Part shown: one piece after another, positions 19,942-28,039 of the stretch
Numbering within the stretch: position 1 is the stretch's first letter
Layout of the letters: every line of letters begins with the position of its first letter
Translations under genes and position numbers: made by a program
The notes under the pieces: model-generated
What the model was told of the DNA's origin: nothing
Database searches by the model: none
What the model saw: only the letters and a program-made list of their open reading frames with translations
NCBI GenBank assembly: GCA_014802105.1
Contig: JAAVCX010000011.1
Location: forward strand, 62,001-126,000
Source of the DNA: Bacteroides sp.
Lineage (GTDB): Bacteria; Bacteroidota; Bacteroidia; Bacteroidales; Muribaculaceae
DNA length: 64,000 nucleotides
Reading direction: 5' to 3'

Positions 19942-20616
19942 ATGAAATCACCCAGAATATACATAATCATTCTTGCATTTATAGCTCTACCGTTGGCCCT
20001 GAGATCCAATACGCCCATCAGGGGAGTGCAGGAGGCCGACGCCGAGAGTATGTTCCGCTTCGTGGCCGAGCGCAACCCCTCGTTTGACCGCAGCATAGCC
20101 GAGGCCTTCTATGAGGTAGGCAAAGCCTACGGCATACGTGGCGACATCGCACTGTGTCAAGCAATTATCGAGACCGGCTGGTTTCGCTTCGACAACGGCA
20201 CGGCTGTCAGGGCCGATGCCCACAATTACTGTGGACTCGGCGTACACTCCCGCGGTCAGAAGGGATGCTCGTTTGCCTCGTTGCGCGAGGGAGTGACTGC
20301 CATGATCCAACATCTCTATGCCTACTCCTGCCACGATCCGTTGCCCGAGGGAGAGAGCGTGACCGATCCGCGCTTCAAGTTTGTCAGACGCGGCTCGGCT
20401 CCTACCTGGGAGTCGCTCTCGGGCAAATGGGCCATGAACGAGAATTACGGTAAAAACATCCTGCGCCTCTACTCCCAGCTCCGGGCCCTCACCCCCCGAT
20501 ACTCCGGCACTCCGGCCCAGGCCCTCACCGCCTCGACTCCCGAAGTGTGGGCCGACATTCCATATATCCAGGCCGAGGAGACCTACGAGGAAAACATCCA
20601 GAACTTATTCAAATGA
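19942..20616 (+). CDS. Glucosaminidase-domain (GH73-type) protein
   Basis: This 224-residue protein has an N-terminal signal or anchor (YIIILAFIALPLAL) and a glucosaminidase domain at about 50-180: YGIRGDIALCQAIIETGWFRF with the catalytic-type glutamate, AHNYCGLGV, FASLREGVTAMIQHLYAY and KWAMNENYGKNILRLYSQL. It should cut the glycan strand of peptidoglycan in the periplasm. Its stop overlaps the ATG of the helicase gene (ATGA at 20613-20616), so translation is coupled. Confidence 0.88.
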   Translation: MKSPRIYIIILAFIALPLALRSNTPIRGVQEADAESMFRFVAERNPSFDRSIAEAFYEVGKAYGIRGDIALCQAIIETGWFRFDNGTAVRADAHNYCGLGVHSRGQKGCSFASLREGVTAMIQHLYAYSCHDPLPEGESVTDPRFKFVRRGSAPTWESLSGKWAMNENYGKNILRLYSQLRALTPRYSGTPAQALTASTPEVWADIPYIQAEETYEENIQNLFK

Positions 20617-21932
20617 AACTTTCAGAAATCTTAGCCAACATATCAGACAAGCTCCATATCGCGCAGCTCAACCCCATGCAGGAACGCATGAGTTCCCTGG
20701 CCGTGCGCGGCACATACACCCTGCTCGCCCCGACCGGTTCGGGCAAGACTCTGGCCTTTGCCATCCCGCTGCTCAAGAGCGTGGGCCCGGCAGCCGGCCA
20801 TGTCCAGGCCGTAGTCATAGCCCCCTCGCGCGAGCTGGTGCTTCAGATCGCCGGAGTGATACGTCCCATTGCTACCGGTCTCAAGACGGTAGCCTTCTAT
20901 GGCGGCCACTCCATGCAAGAGGAGACTGCCTCGCTGGCTGTATTGCCCGACATCATAGTGGCTACCCCGGGGCGCCTGCTCGATCACCTCAAGCGTGGAC
21001 AGCTCGATCTCTCGACTGTCTCGACACTGGTGCTCGACGAGTATGACAAAGCCCTCGAGCTCGGATTTGCCGATGAGATGAAACGTGTGTGCCGGCGTCT
21101 GGCCGGACTCAGACTCGTGATCCTCACCTCGGCCACCGAGCTTGGCGCCCTACCCGACTATCTCCCCTCCACAGCCAAGACCGAGGTGATCGACTTCAGC
21201 GACTCGGGCGAGGCACCGCGCCGGCGCATGCAGGTAGTGAGAGTGATCTCCACCTCGCGCGACAAGCTTCAGACTCTCGAAGATCTGCTCCACGCATTGC
21301 CCAACGGCCGTGTCATAGTCTTTGCCAACCACCGCGAGAGCGCCGAGCGCATCTACTCTGCCCTCAAGGCCGACGGTCTTCCGGCAGGTATCTATCACGG
21401 CGGCCTCGACCAGAACGACCGCGAGAACGCAATCGTCAAGCTTTCCAACGGATCGACCCCAATACTCGTGTCGACCGACCTCGGCGCCCGTGGCCTGGAT
21501 ATACCCGAGCTCTCGGCTGTCGTCCACTATCATCTGCCCGTTTCGCCCGAAGCCTGGACCCACCGCAACGGACGCACCGCCCGACAGCAAGCTCGGGGCG
21601 AAGTCTATGTCATCACCTCTGAGAGCGATGATATGCCCGAGTATATCGTCACCGACCGCGATTACTATCCGACAGGCAGATCTGAAGATCCCATCCGCGC
21701 CACTACGGCCACACTCTATTTCAACGTAGGGCGCAAGGAGAAAATCTCCCGTGGCGACATCGTGGGATTTCTCATAGCCAAGGGTGGCCTACAGGCTACC
21801 GATATAGGCCAGATCACCCTGCGCGACCACTCGGCCCTCGTAGCCGTGCCACTCGACAAGGCCCGTGCAGTCCTCGGCAGAGTAGCCAATGAAAAGATCA
21901 AGAACACCCGCGCCAAAATCACCCTACTCTGA
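20613..21932 (+). CDS. DEAD-box ATP-dependent RNA helicase
   Basis: From the ATG at 20613 the protein has 439 residues and both RecA-like domains: Q-motif region LNPMQERMS, motif I APTGSGKTLAF, Ia PSRELVLQI, Ib TPGRLLDHL, motif II as DEYD, motif III TSATE, IV VIVFANHRESAERIYSAL, V STDLGARGLDIPE and VI HRNGRTARQ. DEYD in place of DEAD also fits the DEFD-type helicases that I recall from Bacteroides. The last 60 residues form a small extra domain (KISRGDIVGFLIAKGGLQATD ... ALVAVPLDKARAVL), like the RNA-binding tail of DbpA. The RNA target cannot be read from the sequence. Confidence 0.93.
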   Translation: MKLSEILANISDKLHIAQLNPMQERMSSLAVRGTYTLLAPTGSGKTLAFAIPLLKSVGPAAGHVQAVVIAPSRELVLQIAGVIRPIATGLKTVAFYGGHSMQEETASLAVLPDIIVATPGRLLDHLKRGQLDLSTVSTLVLDEYDKALELGFADEMKRVCRRLAGLRLVILTSATELGALPDYLPSTAKTEVIDFSDSGEAPRRRMQVVRVISTSRDKLQTLEDLLHALPNGRVIVFANHRESAERIYSALKADGLPAGIYHGGLDQNDRENAIVKLSNGSTPILVSTDLGARGLDIPELSAVVHYHLPVSPEAWTHRNGRTARQQARGEVYVITSESDDMPEYIVTDRDYYPTGRSEDPIRATTATLYFNVGRKEKISRGDIVGFLIAKGGLQATDIGQITLRDHSALVAVPLDKARAVLGRVANEKIKNTRAKITLL

Positions 21933-22076
21933 TCATCACCGGTCTCCGGTTCCTCTCGGCGCACCGGATTCTGTATCTGGTTGTCAACCGTGGAGGAGCC
22001 GGCAGTTTGTTGAATAAAGCCCCGGGAGGCCGGTGCATAAATTCACCCGGAGATTAATTAAAGATAAGCAGAGCAA

Positions 22077-23246
22077 CTATTTCACGGTCACTTCGAGCGG
22101 ATGGCCGAGCCGCTCGTGGAAATCGGCGAGATAGTCACACCAGGCCCTCATGCCTCTGACGCCCCCCTTGCTCCATCCGGCCCCCCAGTAGTAAGTGTAG
22201 GTATCGCCGGGATTGTAGGACGTATGGGTCAGCACATGGCCCACAGCGTCGCCCAGAGGAGCCTCCAGGGGCGAGTAGCCCACACTGTCGGGGCGCGAGG
22301 GATTGACCACTCCGATGAAGATGATACCGTTGCCACGGTCGGTATTGTCGGTGAGATCGGCATAAGCAAGATAGCGTCCCTCGGGATCTTTGACATAGCC
22401 CCGGGTATTCTGCCGGTGGACAACAATGCCGTTGATCAGCTGATGTCGGCGCGAAAGGCCCTCGTAACTCACCTCTGTCTTATTAAGCCACGAGCCACGG
22501 TCGAGAGAGATAGTACGGGTCTCTACCACGCAACTGTCAGTCCCGATCAGCTCGGGATAGCAAGTGATACGCGCGGTCATCCTGAGCGGGCCGCTCTCAA
22601 GAATATCACACTCCCTGTAGGCACACGGATAGGCCGTCTCACCATCGGCCACCAGCGCGTTCATACCGGCCCCGAGAGTACGCCCCACTGTGTATACATC
22701 CATTCCCGACCCGTGGTCTTTGTGATAGGAAGCGTTGCAGAACTCGTGATCGTCATAGCGCGCGGCAAGCACAGGATAGTCTACCGACTTTGTCCAAATA
22801 TCATATCCGCTGACATTTCCACCCTCCCGGCGATAGGAGGGCCCGTAGAGCCGATAACCGCCTCGGTCGTTCTCCCAGGCGAAGTCGTCCTGCTTGTCAT
22901 GTCTTATCATACCCACACAGACAGTGTCGCCAGCCTGCCTATCGGACGGCTTAGGCCGGTGGATCAGAAATTTTCTGGTCTCGAGAGGGCCGAAATCATC
23001 TGAAAACAATATCTTGTTGTCATAGGTCAGCTGAGCGACCATCGGGCGACCCGCCTCATCGGTCACGACGAAATCATCGCCCACACGCCCGAAGACCGAG
23101 GGAGCATCTATCTCCACAATCTCAGCCGGGCGCGGCTTGGCAATAGGATTGTACACCGTGACCGTTACCGACGGTGTCGAACACGAGAGCACTCCGAGAC
23201 ACGAGACGGCCACCACAAACAGCGATCTGATTACCGAATTTTTCAT
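22077..23246 (-). CDS. DUF4861 family lipoprotein of the PUL
   Basis: From the ATG at 23246 the protein has 389 residues with a lipoprotein signal (SLFVVAVSCLGVLSC). The rest is beta-rich and matches DUF4861: VTVYNPIAKPRPAEIVEI, FAWENDRGGYRLYGPSY, DHGSGMDVYTVGRTLGAG, SLDRGSWLNKTEVSYEG, HTSYNPGDTYTYYWGAGWSKGG. DUF4861 proteins are common in PULs for uronic-acid glycans. I recall that an ulvan-pathway dehydratase acting on terminal uronates may belong here, but I am not certain. It is the last gene of the GH5-GH3 unit, 145 bp after GH3. Confidence 0.8.
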   Translation of the reverse strand: MKNSVIRSLFVVAVSCLGVLSCSTPSVTVTVYNPIAKPRPAEIVEIDAPSVFGRVGDDFVVTDEAGRPMVAQLTYDNKILFSDDFGPLETRKFLIHRPKPSDRQAGDTVCVGMIRHDKQDDFAWENDRGGYRLYGPSYRREGGNVSGYDIWTKSVDYPVLAARYDDHEFCNASYHKDHGSGMDVYTVGRTLGAGMNALVADGETAYPCAYRECDILESGPLRMTARITCYPELIGTDSCVVETRTISLDRGSWLNKTEVSYEGLSRRHQLINGIVVHRQNTRGYVKDPEGRYLAYADLTDNTDRGNGIIFIGVVNPSRPDSVGYSPLEAPLGDAVGHVLTHTSYNPGDTYTYYWGAGWSKGGVRGMRAWCDYLADFHERLGHPLEVTVK

Positions 23247-23391
23247 AATTTTAGCAGAGGGGGGAGAAAAAAGTCCAACGCGCGGCATCCGCAGCACGAA
23301 GGACTTTCGAGCAGAGGCGATGTGTCACAATCGCCAATCTCTGAGTTAGATTGAGTAGGTGTTAATTATCAACTATTCCATGAAAGAACTA

Positions 23392-25650
23392 TCAACGCGA
23401 AGCCACGCTGTCGTCGTAGCTGAAACGTACCTTGCCACGTATATCGGCCGACGATGAGCCTACGAGCGCCTCAAACGCTCCCGGCTCGCAGACCCACGAA
23501 TGAGTGTCGGCATCGAAATAGCTCAGAGCCTCGGGAGTGATCTCAAAGCTCACTTCGGCCGTCTCGGAGGGAGCGAGTCTCACTTTCCTGAAACCCTTAA
23601 GCTCCTTGAGAGGACGTGGCACCGACGACTTGATGTCGGCTATATAGAGCTGCACCACTTCAGAGCCTTCGCGGGCACCGACATTGGTGACAGGTACAGT
23701 GACTGTGACCTTGCCCTCATGAGTGAGAGTCGACTTGTCGACCTTGGCTTTGCCATACTTGAAGTCGGTATAGCTCAAACCGTGGCCAAACGGGAAGAGA
23801 GGCTTGATATCGTTCTTCTCGGCCCAGCGATAGCCGACAAAGATACCCTCGTCATAATTGCAGTCGACGGTCTTGCTGCCGTCGCCGCGCGGAGTGCCGG
23901 GATAGAGACCGAGCTTATGGACAGCCACATCATCGAGCTTGGCAGGAAACGTCATGGGTAGTTTGCCCGAGGGATTTACATCACCTGTGAGCACAGCGGC
24001 GATAGAGTTGCCGGCCTCAGTGCCGAGATACCATCCCTGGAGGATAGCTGCGACATCGCCGGCCCAGGGCATAGCCACGGCATTGCCCGAGATATTTATC
24101 ACCACGAGATTGGGATTGGCTTTGGCAAGAGCCCTGATCACGTCATCCTGGCCGTAGGGGAGCTCCAGTCCCTCGCGGTCGGAGTCCTCGCAATCCTGAT
24201 GGGCCGACTTGTTGAGACCGCCGATAAAGATCACACAATCGGCGTCGGAAGCCTCCCTGACAGCCTCGGCTATCAGCTCTTCGGCACTGCGGTCGTCCTT
24301 GAGGTTCTGGCCGGTGACCACTCCGTTGTATTCGCCCGAAGGATCACCTACGTAACCGCGCACATAGACCACATCGGCCTTTCCGGCGAGACGGTTGCGG
24401 ATACCATCAAGAGGCGAAAGTTCATATTTTACTTTCAGCGATGAACTGCCACCGCCGACTGTCATCATCTTGACAGCATTCTCGCCGACCACTACGACCT
24501 TGCCCACACGCTCGGGATCGATCGGGAGCACTCCGCGGGTATTTTTGAGCAACACTATACCCTCCTCGCCTATACGGCGAGCCGCAGCTATATGCTCGGG
24601 CGAGCAGAGCGATCCATGAGGACGGTTGCGGTCGAGAGTGGTGCGGAAAGCCAGCCTCAATATGCGGCGCACCTTGTCGTCAAGTTCCTTGGTTCCGACC
24701 TTGCCCTCCCCTATGAGATCAAGATAGGGATCGGCCAGATAATAGTTGTCATAGGCATTGCTCTTGCCGTTAGACAGACCGTTGGTCCAACTTCCAAACT
24801 CCATGTCGAGACCGTTGGCAATAGCCTCGGGAGTGTCGTGAGTGCCACCCCAGTCTGAGACCACTACTCCGTCAAATCCCCACTCACCTTTGAGAATATC
24901 ATTGAGCAGAAACTTGTTATGGCAGGCATGCTGATCCTTATAGAGATTGTAGCTGCCCATGATCGACCAGGCACCTCCATCCATAACGGCCGCCTTGAAG
25001 GCCGGGAGATAGATCTCATAGAGAGTGCGGTCGTCGACGATAGCATTTGTTGTGTGGCGGTTGACCTCGTGATTATTGAGAGCATAGTGCTTGACACAGG
25101 CAGCCACTCCGTTGCTCTGCACACCTTTAATATAAGGAACCACCATAATCGAGGCGAGATAGGGATCCTCGCCCATATACTCGAAGTTGCGGCCGTTGAG
25201 AGGAGTACGGTAGATATTCACACCCGGGCCGAGGAGTATGTCCTTGCCACGATAGCGTGCCTCCTCGCCGATACTCGTGCCATAGAGCAGAGCTATCTCG
25301 GGATTCCACGAGGCGGCCAGACAGGTCAGAGCCGGAAACGCCACACACGAGTCGTTGGTCCATCCGGCCTGCTCCCACTCATCCCAGAGCACCTCGGGGC
25401 GTATGCCGTGAGGGCCATCGGTAGTCCAGAACGAAGGGATACCGAGACGTGGCACTCCGGCCGATGAGAATTTAGACTGGGCATGTAGCATAGCTACCTT
25501 CTCCCTGGTGGTCAGGCGCGAGAGTATATCCTCGATGCGATCGTCGACGGGACGTGACTCATCGAGATAGGCCGGAGTAGAGGCTGTGAGCGAGACAACT
25601 CCGGCTGCAATGAGCATTATGCTGAATATTAGTTTTTTCATTTTAAGCAA
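23392..25650 (-). CDS. Glycoside hydrolase family 3 beta-glucosidase-type enzyme
   Basis: This 752-residue protein begins with a signal peptide (MKKLIFSIMLIAAGVVSLTAS from the second Met). The GH3 N-terminal barrel shows RLTTREKVAMLHAQSKF, LLGPGVNIYRTPLNGRNFEY, VKHYALNNHEVNRH and the nucleophile segment GFDGVVVSDWGG near residue 275. The C-terminal alpha/beta sandwich (EEGIVLLKNTRGVLPI) and a fibronectin-III-like end (REGSEVVQLYIADI ... PRPLKELKGFRKV) follow. It probably removes beta-linked glucose from oligosaccharides in the periplasm. It lies 19 bp after the GH5 gene. Confidence 0.95.
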   Translation of the reverse strand: MLKMKKLIFSIMLIAAGVVSLTASTPAYLDESRPVDDRIEDILSRLTTREKVAMLHAQSKFSSAGVPRLGIPSFWTTDGPHGIRPEVLWDEWEQAGWTNDSCVAFPALTCLAASWNPEIALLYGTSIGEEARYRGKDILLGPGVNIYRTPLNGRNFEYMGEDPYLASIMVVPYIKGVQSNGVAACVKHYALNNHEVNRHTTNAIVDDRTLYEIYLPAFKAAVMDGGAWSIMGSYNLYKDQHACHNKFLLNDILKGEWGFDGVVVSDWGGTHDTPEAIANGLDMEFGSWTNGLSNGKSNAYDNYYLADPYLDLIGEGKVGTKELDDKVRRILRLAFRTTLDRNRPHGSLCSPEHIAAARRIGEEGIVLLKNTRGVLPIDPERVGKVVVVGENAVKMMTVGGGSSSLKVKYELSPLDGIRNRLAGKADVVYVRGYVGDPSGEYNGVVTGQNLKDDRSAEELIAEAVREASDADCVIFIGGLNKSAHQDCEDSDREGLELPYGQDDVIRALAKANPNLVVINISGNAVAMPWAGDVAAILQGWYLGTEAGNSIAAVLTGDVNPSGKLPMTFPAKLDDVAVHKLGLYPGTPRGDGSKTVDCNYDEGIFVGYRWAEKNDIKPLFPFGHGLSYTDFKYGKAKVDKSTLTHEGKVTVTVPVTNVGAREGSEVVQLYIADIKSSVPRPLKELKGFRKVRLAPSETAEVSFEITPEALSYFDADTHSWVCEPGAFEALVGSSSADIRGKVRFSYDDSVASR

Positions 25651-25669
25651 TAGGGGGATTAGTATTCTA

Positions 25670-26944
25670 TCAATTCCGGCTGACAGGCATAGGCTTCAGG
25701 CCCATCGAGGCGATGTAGCCCTCCTGAGGATGACAATTCTCGATCAGACAACTGTCAAGAAATTCAGTCATGGCCTTGCGCACCTTGTCGCGGTCGGGCA
25801 TAGACTCGCGCATCTCACTGAAAGTCGCGTGGGGGCCTTCGGAATATCTGACTATTTCCTGCCATTCCTCGGGCATCCCGATACCCATCATACACGAGGA
25901 GTCGCGTTTCTTGTAGGGCCAGAATGTATAACCTATATTATTGTCGGTCATAGTCTTCACGAAATCGGCCTGCCAGCTGTCGGTGTTGTGGCCGATCTCG
26001 CCCATATACATCGGGCGCCCCGACTTGTCGCGAAACTCTATGTAACTCCTGATCGCCTCGGCCGTGGGCTCGCCACCATAGCGGTGACAGGTGAACATCA
26101 GTCCCTGATCATAGTCGGTGTCCTTGAGAGGGGCGAAGTTGCTGTTCCACTGCGGAGCGCCGATCAGAATGATATGGTTGGGATCGACCTCGCGTATGGC
26201 CGCCACGGCCCGTTTGTGGAGAGGCTCGAGCCGGGCATTGAGCGCGTCAGTGTCAAAATAGGGAGCGATCGGCTCATTGATAAGCTCATAGCCGAGTATC
26301 ACAGGCTCGTTCTTATAATAATCGGCTATCTTGCGCCATATATCACAGAACTGCTGCTGAGACTTCTCGCTCTCCAGGAGCCAAGGGTAGCCATAGGAGT
26401 CGTCGATATTATCGCCTGTCTGACCGCCCGGCGCATCGTGCATGTCGAGGATCAGATAGAGACCGTTGTCGCGACACCACTCCACCACGCTGTCGACACG
26501 CGCAAATCCGTCCTGACAGCTGTTGAGTCCCATGTAGTCCTCGTCGGTAAAGAGTTTGTAATGGAACGGAAGGCGGACGGTGTTGGCTCCGGTCGAGGCT
26601 ATATATTCTATATCCTTGCGGGTGATATAATTGTCCTTGAATTTCTGCCAGAACTCAGCCGTGAAGTCCGGGCCTACGAGCTGACAGAACAGGTCGTTGA
26701 TCTGACGCGGAGCGTTGGTGCGTCCGAAGCCAAACATATATCCCTCGGGGTTGAGCCAGTTGCCGAGGTTGGTGCCGACGATAAAGAACTTCGACCCGTC
26801 GGGGGTAACCAGATCGGGGCCTTGGATCCTGACAAATCCGTCGGTCTGAACCTCCTGCGACTCCCGACCTCCGCGACAGGCGCTCAAGCCTGCCAGTGCC
26901 GCGAGGGCAAGAAATGTATATCTGATGATGTTATTCTTCCTCAT
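25670..26944 (-). CDS. Glycoside hydrolase family 5 lipoprotein (cellulase-like)
   Basis: This 424-residue lipoprotein (TFLALAALAGLSAC) has a GH5 barrel: FFIVGTNLGNWLNPEGYMFGF, TGANTVRLPFHYKLF, YLILDMHDAPGG, the acid/base motif GYELINEPI and the nucleophile strand MYMGEIGHN. GH5 covers endo-beta-1,4-glucanases, mannanases and others, and the subfamily cannot be told by eye. The lipid anchor suggests action at the cell surface or outer-membrane inner leaflet, making oligosaccharides for SusC. It begins 17 bp behind an intrinsic terminator, so its expression is probably attenuated. GH3 and DUF4861 follow in the same unit. Confidence 0.92.
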   Translation of the reverse strand: MRKNNIIRYTFLALAALAGLSACRGGRESQEVQTDGFVRIQGPDLVTPDGSKFFIVGTNLGNWLNPEGYMFGFGRTNAPRQINDLFCQLVGPDFTAEFWQKFKDNYITRKDIEYIASTGANTVRLPFHYKLFTDEDYMGLNSCQDGFARVDSVVEWCRDNGLYLILDMHDAPGGQTGDNIDDSYGYPWLLESEKSQQQFCDIWRKIADYYKNEPVILGYELINEPIAPYFDTDALNARLEPLHKRAVAAIREVDPNHIILIGAPQWNSNFAPLKDTDYDQGLMFTCHRYGGEPTAEAIRSYIEFRDKSGRPMYMGEIGHNTDSWQADFVKTMTDNNIGYTFWPYKKRDSSCMMGIGMPEEWQEIVRYSEGPHATFSEMRESMPDRDKVRKAMTEFLDSCLIENCHPQEGYIASMGLKPMPVSRN

Positions 26945-26961
26945 AATGAAGGTGATTGGTT

Positions 26962-27018
26962 AAAAAAAGGAGGCTGTGTCTTAACTTGGATTTATTTTCT
27001 TGCAGGGACACAGCCTCC
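26962..27018 (-). terminator. Intrinsic terminator immediately before the GH5 gene
   Basis: On the minus strand GGAGGCTGTGTC (27018-27007) pairs perfectly with GACACAGCCTCC (26980-26969), loop 26 nt, followed by seven T residues (26968-26962). The GH5 ATG is at 26944, so the terminator lies inside the GH5 leader. Confidence 0.85.
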
Positions 27019-27145
27019 CGGTTGATTAAAAAACAGCTATTATCGCTAACGGCCTTGGCTCACACGACACTCCGAGACCCTCAATTTCAATAGGCAATAT
27101 AAGGGAGAGCCACGGGTATCATGACGAACTGACTAAAACAACCTT

Positions 27146-27190
27146 TATTTAAGTAACTCTTAAATATTGAGTATTTAAGTAACTCTTAAA
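27146..27190. repeat. Two tandem copies of a 19-bp palindromic site
   Basis: TATTTAAGTAACTCTTAAA occurs at 27146-27164 and again at 27172-27190, a 26-bp period. Each copy holds the dyad TTTAAG-N5-CTTAAA. Identical dyads at a spacing of about two and a half helical turns look like an operator pair for a dimeric regulator ahead of the GH5-GH3-DUF4861 unit. Confidence 0.65.
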
Positions 27191-27344
27191 AATTAAGCGT
27201 CATAATGATTTTTCACAACTGTTACTCTTGCAGGACTTTTACACTCTCTGTGGCTTTATGTCTGTTAACATAAAACTCACAGACAGCAGAACTTAATTTT
27301 CAAGAGCTACTTACCTTGAACAGACTTATCTGAAGTGACAGGGG

Positions 27345-27989
27345 TTACTTGACAGTGACGGTGACGCGATAGTTCTGAGAGAAGACACGCACGGTGTAGG
27401 GCCCGGTGGCATGCTGGATGGTCGAGCTCACGTCAGAGCCGGAAGGCACGGTGCCATCGGGGTCACAGGTCATGATATTAAACGACCCCTTCTTACCGTT
27501 GAGAGCCTTGATGTAGATATTCTTCACACCCTTCAGAGCGTTGGGCCAGAACATCTCGTAAGCACCTGATGCTCCGGGAGTGATGACATTGCCATTCTCA
27601 TCGACAACCTCATAGTCGACTCCGCGCACCAGCTCGGGCCCATCGTAAGATACAAGATCAGAGTTGGAATAATTCTTGAGCTCCTTGATATATTTCTCGC
27701 CCGAGGGTTTGGGGGCTGTCCAGTAATAGGTGACTACATTATAGTCGCGCTTGAACTCACACCAGAACTGCATCGGCACAGCCACAGTCTCGCCCTGGTT
27801 GACCTCATAGAACACCACGTTGTTGTTGCCGATACCGCTCGCCGCATTGGGCTTGTCATAGCCCCACACCTGCGGGCCATAGAAATACTCGTGTTCGAGG
27901 GTCTTGTCATAGTCCCAGTCGTCATCGTTGCATGAGGTGAATGTCATAGCTGCAAAGAGAGCGACCAGCGTATATATAACTTTTTTCAT
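27345..27989 (-). CDS. SusE-position lipoprotein, probable surface glycan-binding protein
   Basis: From the ATG at 27989 the protein has 214 residues with a lipoprotein signal (TLVALFAAMTFTSC) followed by acidic residues (NDDDWDYDK), as in surface-exposed lipoproteins of Bacteroidetes. The body is beta-rich and aromatic (EHEYFYGPQVWGYDKP, VVTYYWTAPKPSGEKY, YTVRVFSQNYRVTVTVK). I do not recognise a named family. The position right after SusD is that of SusE/SusF-type surface glycan-binding proteins, so it probably binds the PUL substrate. Confidence 0.75.
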   Translation of the reverse strand: MKKVIYTLVALFAAMTFTSCNDDDWDYDKTLEHEYFYGPQVWGYDKPNAASGIGNNNVVFYEVNQGETVAVPMQFWCEFKRDYNVVTYYWTAPKPSGEKYIKELKNYSNSDLVSYDGPELVRGVDYEVVDENGNVITPGASGAYEMFWPNALKGVKNIYIKALNGKKGSFNIMTCDPDGTVPSGSDVSSTIQHATGPYTVRVFSQNYRVTVTVK

Positions 27990-28039
27990 AGTTGTAGTTT
28001 TAGGTAGATATAACTTGCGTAGAGACTTTTGGAGCATCA

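Larger units (their letters stand above)
26945..27344. other. Regulatory gap between the SusCD unit and the GH5-GH3 unit
   Basis: No gene is seen in these 400 bp. The gap holds the terminator at 26962-27018, a weak -7-like TATATTGC (minus, 27101-27094), two copies of a dyad at 27146-27190 and an imperfect hairpin near 27250-27293 (TCTGTG/CACAGA outside TTATG/CATAA), which may end the SusCD transcript. The section around 27140-27200 is very AT-rich. Confidence 0.7.

Noticed and set aside
21050-21075. DEYD in motif II as a sign of an inactive helicase
   Set aside because: Related Bacteroidetes helicases, as I recall, use DEFD-type motifs and all other motifs are intact.
25586-27025. 479-residue plus-strand frame opposite the GH5 gene
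   Set aside because: The minus strand carries a clear GH5 with catalytic motifs; the plus frame shows no domain and runs into the terminator hairpin.
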